This document shows positions 60,026 through 64,000 of a stretch of 64,000 nt of DNA, in pieces (the stretch's first letter is position 1; each line of letters opens with the position of its first letter). The notes beneath the pieces were generated by a model that had not been told where the DNA came from, did not search any database, and saw nothing but the letters and a program-made list of their open reading frames with translations. This DNA is from Kryptolebias marmoratus. Taxonomy: Eukaryota > Chordata > Actinopteri > Cyprinodontiformes > Rivulidae. The position numbers and the translations under genes were made by a program. The stretch lies in the NCBI RefSeq assembly GCF_001649575.2, contig NC_051432.1:20835277-20899276 (forward strand). The letters run 5' to 3'.

Positions 60026-62209
60026 ACTGACTGAATTTAGTCACTGGCTGAACAAAAATATATCTGAGAGTGAAAAGACTAATTGTTCAACAATGAAGAG
60101 ACTCTTCTTTATAATCAGCATTTGATTCTAGTCAAACACATGCAGTGCCAGTCCCACTCTAACTTCTTATACATCAAGTCAAGATCTTTCTTTTTTCAAT
60201 AGACGCATACCAGCTACAGTACCTAGATTAAGTATTTTTCATAAAAATCTATTATAAAATTCAGTAAGCTTCAAGGGTGCAATTTATCACAAGATTCAGT
60301 ATGAATGTAAATGTGTTTCCAGGTTTCAGCAGGTTAAACAAAATAATTTGTCAGCTTAATTATTGATCAACTCAATTTGATAAGAAAATACAATATATGA
60401 AAAATCCATTGGAATTGTGCAGTTAGATGAATCTGATTCTGGATTAAAACTTTGTGAAAAAAAAACTTAGACCCATAATATAAAGCAAATTTGGCATAAA
60501 TGCCTACAATTATGAAATTATAAAAATATCAGTTTGTTATTCTAACAAAATCTCCAAAGACGTGTGACTCTTTAAGCATAATCACTTACATGTGTCTTCT
60601 TATATTATCTGATAAAAGATTAACATCTGGTGGGGGAACATGGGAAATCAATGCAGAAAGAGTTAAACATTTTGTGCTGTGTAAAAATTTAGTGGAAACA
60701 AGAGATGCCATCTTAAACCTGACAAGCTTTCTGGTGTAAAGGCAACTTAAGAATAAATGTCTATAACTAACAATGTATAAAATTAAGAACATGTTCAACA
60801 GTTATCTACTTTTACAAACATAGGTAAATTCAATCACTTTTAAAGTCTCAAGTCTAATTAAACTGTTGCACATCATAAAACCCCTCTTAGTCTTAACAAG
60901 CACACTGATTTTATTTTCTACAAGTTTAACACAACTCATAAATCTTGTAATAATAGCATTAAAAGTTAAAACGTTTACAGAATAATTCATGTTTTTTGTT
61001 AAATTGTGACTGCTACATAGTGGTAAAATTGACTTTTGATAAAAAAAAAATAAAAAAAACCTTTATATTATACCTTTTGAATTTCTGTAAAAAAATAAAT
61101 GAAAGAGGAATGGAGCTGGAGTGCAAATCACTATCTTACATTTTCTTCACAGTGTCCCATAGTCTATAGTCACTGAAACCTGGCACCTTATTAATTTCAT
61201 GCAACAATAATTTTAAGTTTGCCATTATGTTATTGCAGGAGTATATTTAAATAAGCTGTTGCACACATAAATGCATGCACATGCCTGAAGTGGCAAAATA
61301 TGCAGACTTAGAATGAGCTGCAGTATTTTATGATAGGAAAAAGCATCCACAGCAAAATAAATCTATTTATTGCTCAGCCAGGGTGAATGGCTAGAGAGAA
61401 CTGAGGGACATAAACTCTAATCAAGACATGTATGAAACTAAGAAAAGCAAAACAGATTGGAGTGTAAAGACATCTCTTGTGTGTTGCTTAAATGTCAATT
61501 AGGAGTAACCATCCTATTTGTACCAAGAGATCACAAAGAATATTACAAAGCTGAGAGAATTTCCCCAAAATGTTAATTTAGTAACATGTTAATTCTTGAA
61601 GCAATAAATAATTCTCTGAAGCCACCTACAATTTTCAAGGAAACAATTAAAAGCATTTCACTAAGTGTATTAGTATTAATTTGAAATCACTGTAATTAAG
61701 TAGCCTTGCCAGGTAAACTCTCAAGATCATCCTTCTTTGTGACAGAATAAGAAAGATGAGACATTTTATGTCCATAAAAGATTCACAGGTCTCTGTCATT
61801 TGAGAAAACATAACAGGTACATTTGTGTCCTCATATGCATAATGTACAAGTGTTACAGTTTGTAGCTACAACTTGTAGGATTGCAGCAAATGTCTGGCTT
61901 GTTTTTGAATAGGACAACCTGTGAGAGTAGGAGCAAAGGAAACAAGGTAGTATTGAAAAGGTAGAGGGAAGAGAACACATAAAAGGACTGAAAAAGATTG
62001 TATGGCAGGGGTCTTATATTTAGACTAACTCTTCGATCCACCCTTTCCTATTTTTCAGGAGCATATTTTGTCCAAATAACATGTCAAACAGCTTTGTAGT
62101 GACATATCAAGACATTGAACATCAACTTTATCTCAGCAAGATGCCAGACATTGAAAGCCATTTATTCAACCTCCACCTCCCAGTAGATGACAGTTTGCTA
62201 CAATGTAAA
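60026..62209. other. Unique AT-rich DNA, no gene seen
   Basis: A-rich run at about 61040-61065. Small frames on the minus strand (60586-60798, 60802-60990, 61853-62041) are unsupported. Confidence 0.55.
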
Positions 62210-62830
62210 AAATCAGGCAGAATGTGGCTGGTCTTCACAGGGGTTGGGTGAGGTCTTCAGGTGCATGCTAAGAATGCAGGGAGCTCCCCACTATGTGTGA
62301 TAGGTTGACTAAAGGTTTGAGCATAAGCAAAACTTCCATTTGCTATGTAGTGGTTTATCTTTATGGTGGCATCATATCAGGGTTCTGGGTAAAGTGTATG
62401 GGAACATGGTGGCATCATATTCATGACCTAAGACCTGCACTCACTGGTGTGGCTTAGTCACTGACAATTTGAAGCATGAAAGGCCACCCTGGCTCCATGA
62501 ATAGGCTACGACTGTGATCGTGACAAGGTCATGCAACAACCTAGTGCAGACGTAATACCTGTGACAGCAGTGATGCGCAGACCTGGCTTGTGTGAAAACA
62601 TAGCAGGTATGACCTGGCATAACCCTTTAGCATGTTGCTGCATCCTGATGCAGACTGAGAGAGTTGTGATTGAGCAGGTGACGGTGCAAGTTAGCATCAT
62701 GTGTACCTTTACACTAACAGACGTTTTTGAAATTTGTTGCGATCAGGCCACATTCTAAGAGGGTGTGTGTGTTGTGGATAGCACAGTGGGGTCGTCATCC
62801 TGTGTGAGGGGGGGCATTGTGTAGCAAGAC
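62210..62830. other. GC-richer unclassified block with a short direct repeat
   Basis: Composition shifts to balanced GC, with a 15-bp direct repeat atggtggcatcatat starting at 62362 and again at 62406. Open frames cover both strands at 62506-62758. It could be a decayed mobile element or a regulatory block. Nothing in it lets me decide. Confidence 0.35.
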
Positions 62831-63927
62831 ATAAGGTGTAGCTCTTTAGAAAAGTTAGTATGCAAATTGCAACGACTTTGAGCCTTCATTGAAACAACTG
62901 AGCTGTTAAACCTACTTTTGTGAGGTGGAGGTCCCTTATTTGAACATCAACTAAAATGCTCACCATTTATATAAAAAAGAAAGAAAAAAACAAGGACAGA
63001 GGCAGAGCAAAAGAGTAAAAGAAAAATAAAGTAAAGTTGTTGGAAGCAGACAAAGGTTGTGGGGGAGTCTGTAGCATGAAAGACTTTTAAACAAAAAAAT
63101 GAGGCAAAGAAGACAAAAGAAAAAGATACACAAATATAAAAAATGAAAAAAGAATAAAAGAAATCCTTTAAAGTGAGCACTAATTGGTAACAATGCAAAC
63201 AGTAAATAGAAGGATTAGTAATAAATGCTGTTGATCATGTTGCCCTTTTTATACTGTTTGAATAAAAGCCCTTAGTTTCATACATTTATGTTTCAATCTC
63301 TATGTGTGTGCGTGCCTGCTTGTGTGTGTAGTTCAAAGTTGATTTTTGCTCCATTGCAAAGTTGTGCACTGGCTTTACAGTCTTGTCAGTGTCTTTTGTT
63401 GAAATGTCAACTGGATGTCAGCTTAATGTGTTACTTTTTTAAAATGTCAAAAGGAGAAAAAAAAAAGCTTTAGCAGCAGTAATAGCTGCATTTTAAGGTG
63501 CTATCTATATGCGTGTGTTTGAGTTCTAAATGAATGTTATTCTGCTGCCTTATTTCCTGTTTGTCTCCTCAATAAAGCAGCTCTTTTTTCACACTGGTTT
63601 TAAAGTCCACTTTATTATCAAACATCCTGTAATCCTTTATGAATTGTGTCTTCTCTGACTCATTTCCACATATAAACAGACGTTTTATTTGCTTCTTCTT
63701 GAATTTTTTGAGCATTTCTTTGTAATACTGCAATTAAGTATATTATAACAATCACAAGTTACTGTTACTCATGCCATTTTTTAGTTATTGACTGCAATTT
63801 ATCCAAACAGTAAAAAGAGATCATCTGCCAAGCTGGAACTCTGTTATTTTCAGTGTCATCATGGTGTTTTTTCCCAAGTGATGTAGAGAATAGTCCATTG
63901 CATGTTACCAGGACTTGATATAAACAC
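62831..63927. other. Unique non-coding DNA with purine-rich patch
   Basis: An A/G-rich patch at 62965-63160 yields Phe/Leu-rich minus frames that are not genes. A TG-rich patch follows at 63301-63330. No exon is supported. Confidence 0.5.
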
Positions 63928-63930
63928 ACA

Positions 63931-64000
<70 letters not shown>
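63928..64000. repeat. (AT)n microsatellite, cut by window end
   Basis: Alternating TA run with one CA interruption near 63949. It reaches the last base, so its full length is unknown. Confidence 0.95.

Noticed and set aside
1..64000. CRISPR arrays, operons, phage or integron structures
   Set aside because: No regularly spaced identical repeats with unique spacers and no compact gene arrays. The sequence is vertebrate-like throughout.

Overview
This window looks like non-coding DNA from a teleost fish, probably a percomorph or other acanthopterygian. It is AT-rich and has no operon-like packing, no compact genes and no bacterial ribosome-binding sites. It carries microsatellites and several repeat families familiar from fish genomes: the CATCCATCC...CCCTGGACAGGTCGC SINE-like repeat, an internally deleted Tc1/mariner element, a 3' fragment resembling an RTE-type LINE, a MITE of the 'ccggactacaaggcgcac' type, and PIF/Harbinger-like and piggyBac-like MITEs. 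The fish assignment is inference from these families; the species cannot be named.

Protein-coding content is minimal. No open frame exceeds 163 codons, and the longest one (58686-59177) is partly a translated TATC microsatellite. The only stretch I would call coding is a putative terminal exon at 8837-9012 on the + strand. It has a pyrimidine-rich acceptor, 58 codons of charged helical sequence ending in TGA, and tandem AATAAA signals at 9627-9637. I do not recognise the protein. A weak second candidate is a short open segment with ATG and a consensus donor at 28376-28450. The rest reads as a gene desert or very large introns.

Layout. 1-8836: unique AT-rich DNA with one full SINE-like copy (648-1006), an (AT)n tract (5493-5586) and a degenerate duplicated repeat (7070-7510). 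8837-9650: the terminal exon and probable 3' UTR. 9651-19449: unique DNA with a purine-biased tract and three or four candidate conserved non-coding elements, the best at 16185-16460, 17490-17760 and 18380-18850. 19450-28486: Tc1 relic, LINE fragment, piggyBac-like and TIR MITEs. 28487-44300: more candidate regulatory elements (notably 29945-30470), SINE-like fragments and microsatellites. 44301-51040: mostly unique, ending in the most striking structure, a perfect 197-bp inverted repeat (50011-50207 and 50739-50935) whose right arm sits inside a TTA-flanked Harbinger-like element. 51041-64000: unique DNA, a (TATC)n array, one more candidate regulatory block (59455-60025) and an (AT)n tract cut by the window end.

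No genes can be shown to work together here. If the conserved-element guesses hold, the window is long-range regulatory landscape of a developmental gene outside it, with the exon at 8837 marking one neighbouring or host gene. All repeat and conservation calls were made by eye, with no database search.
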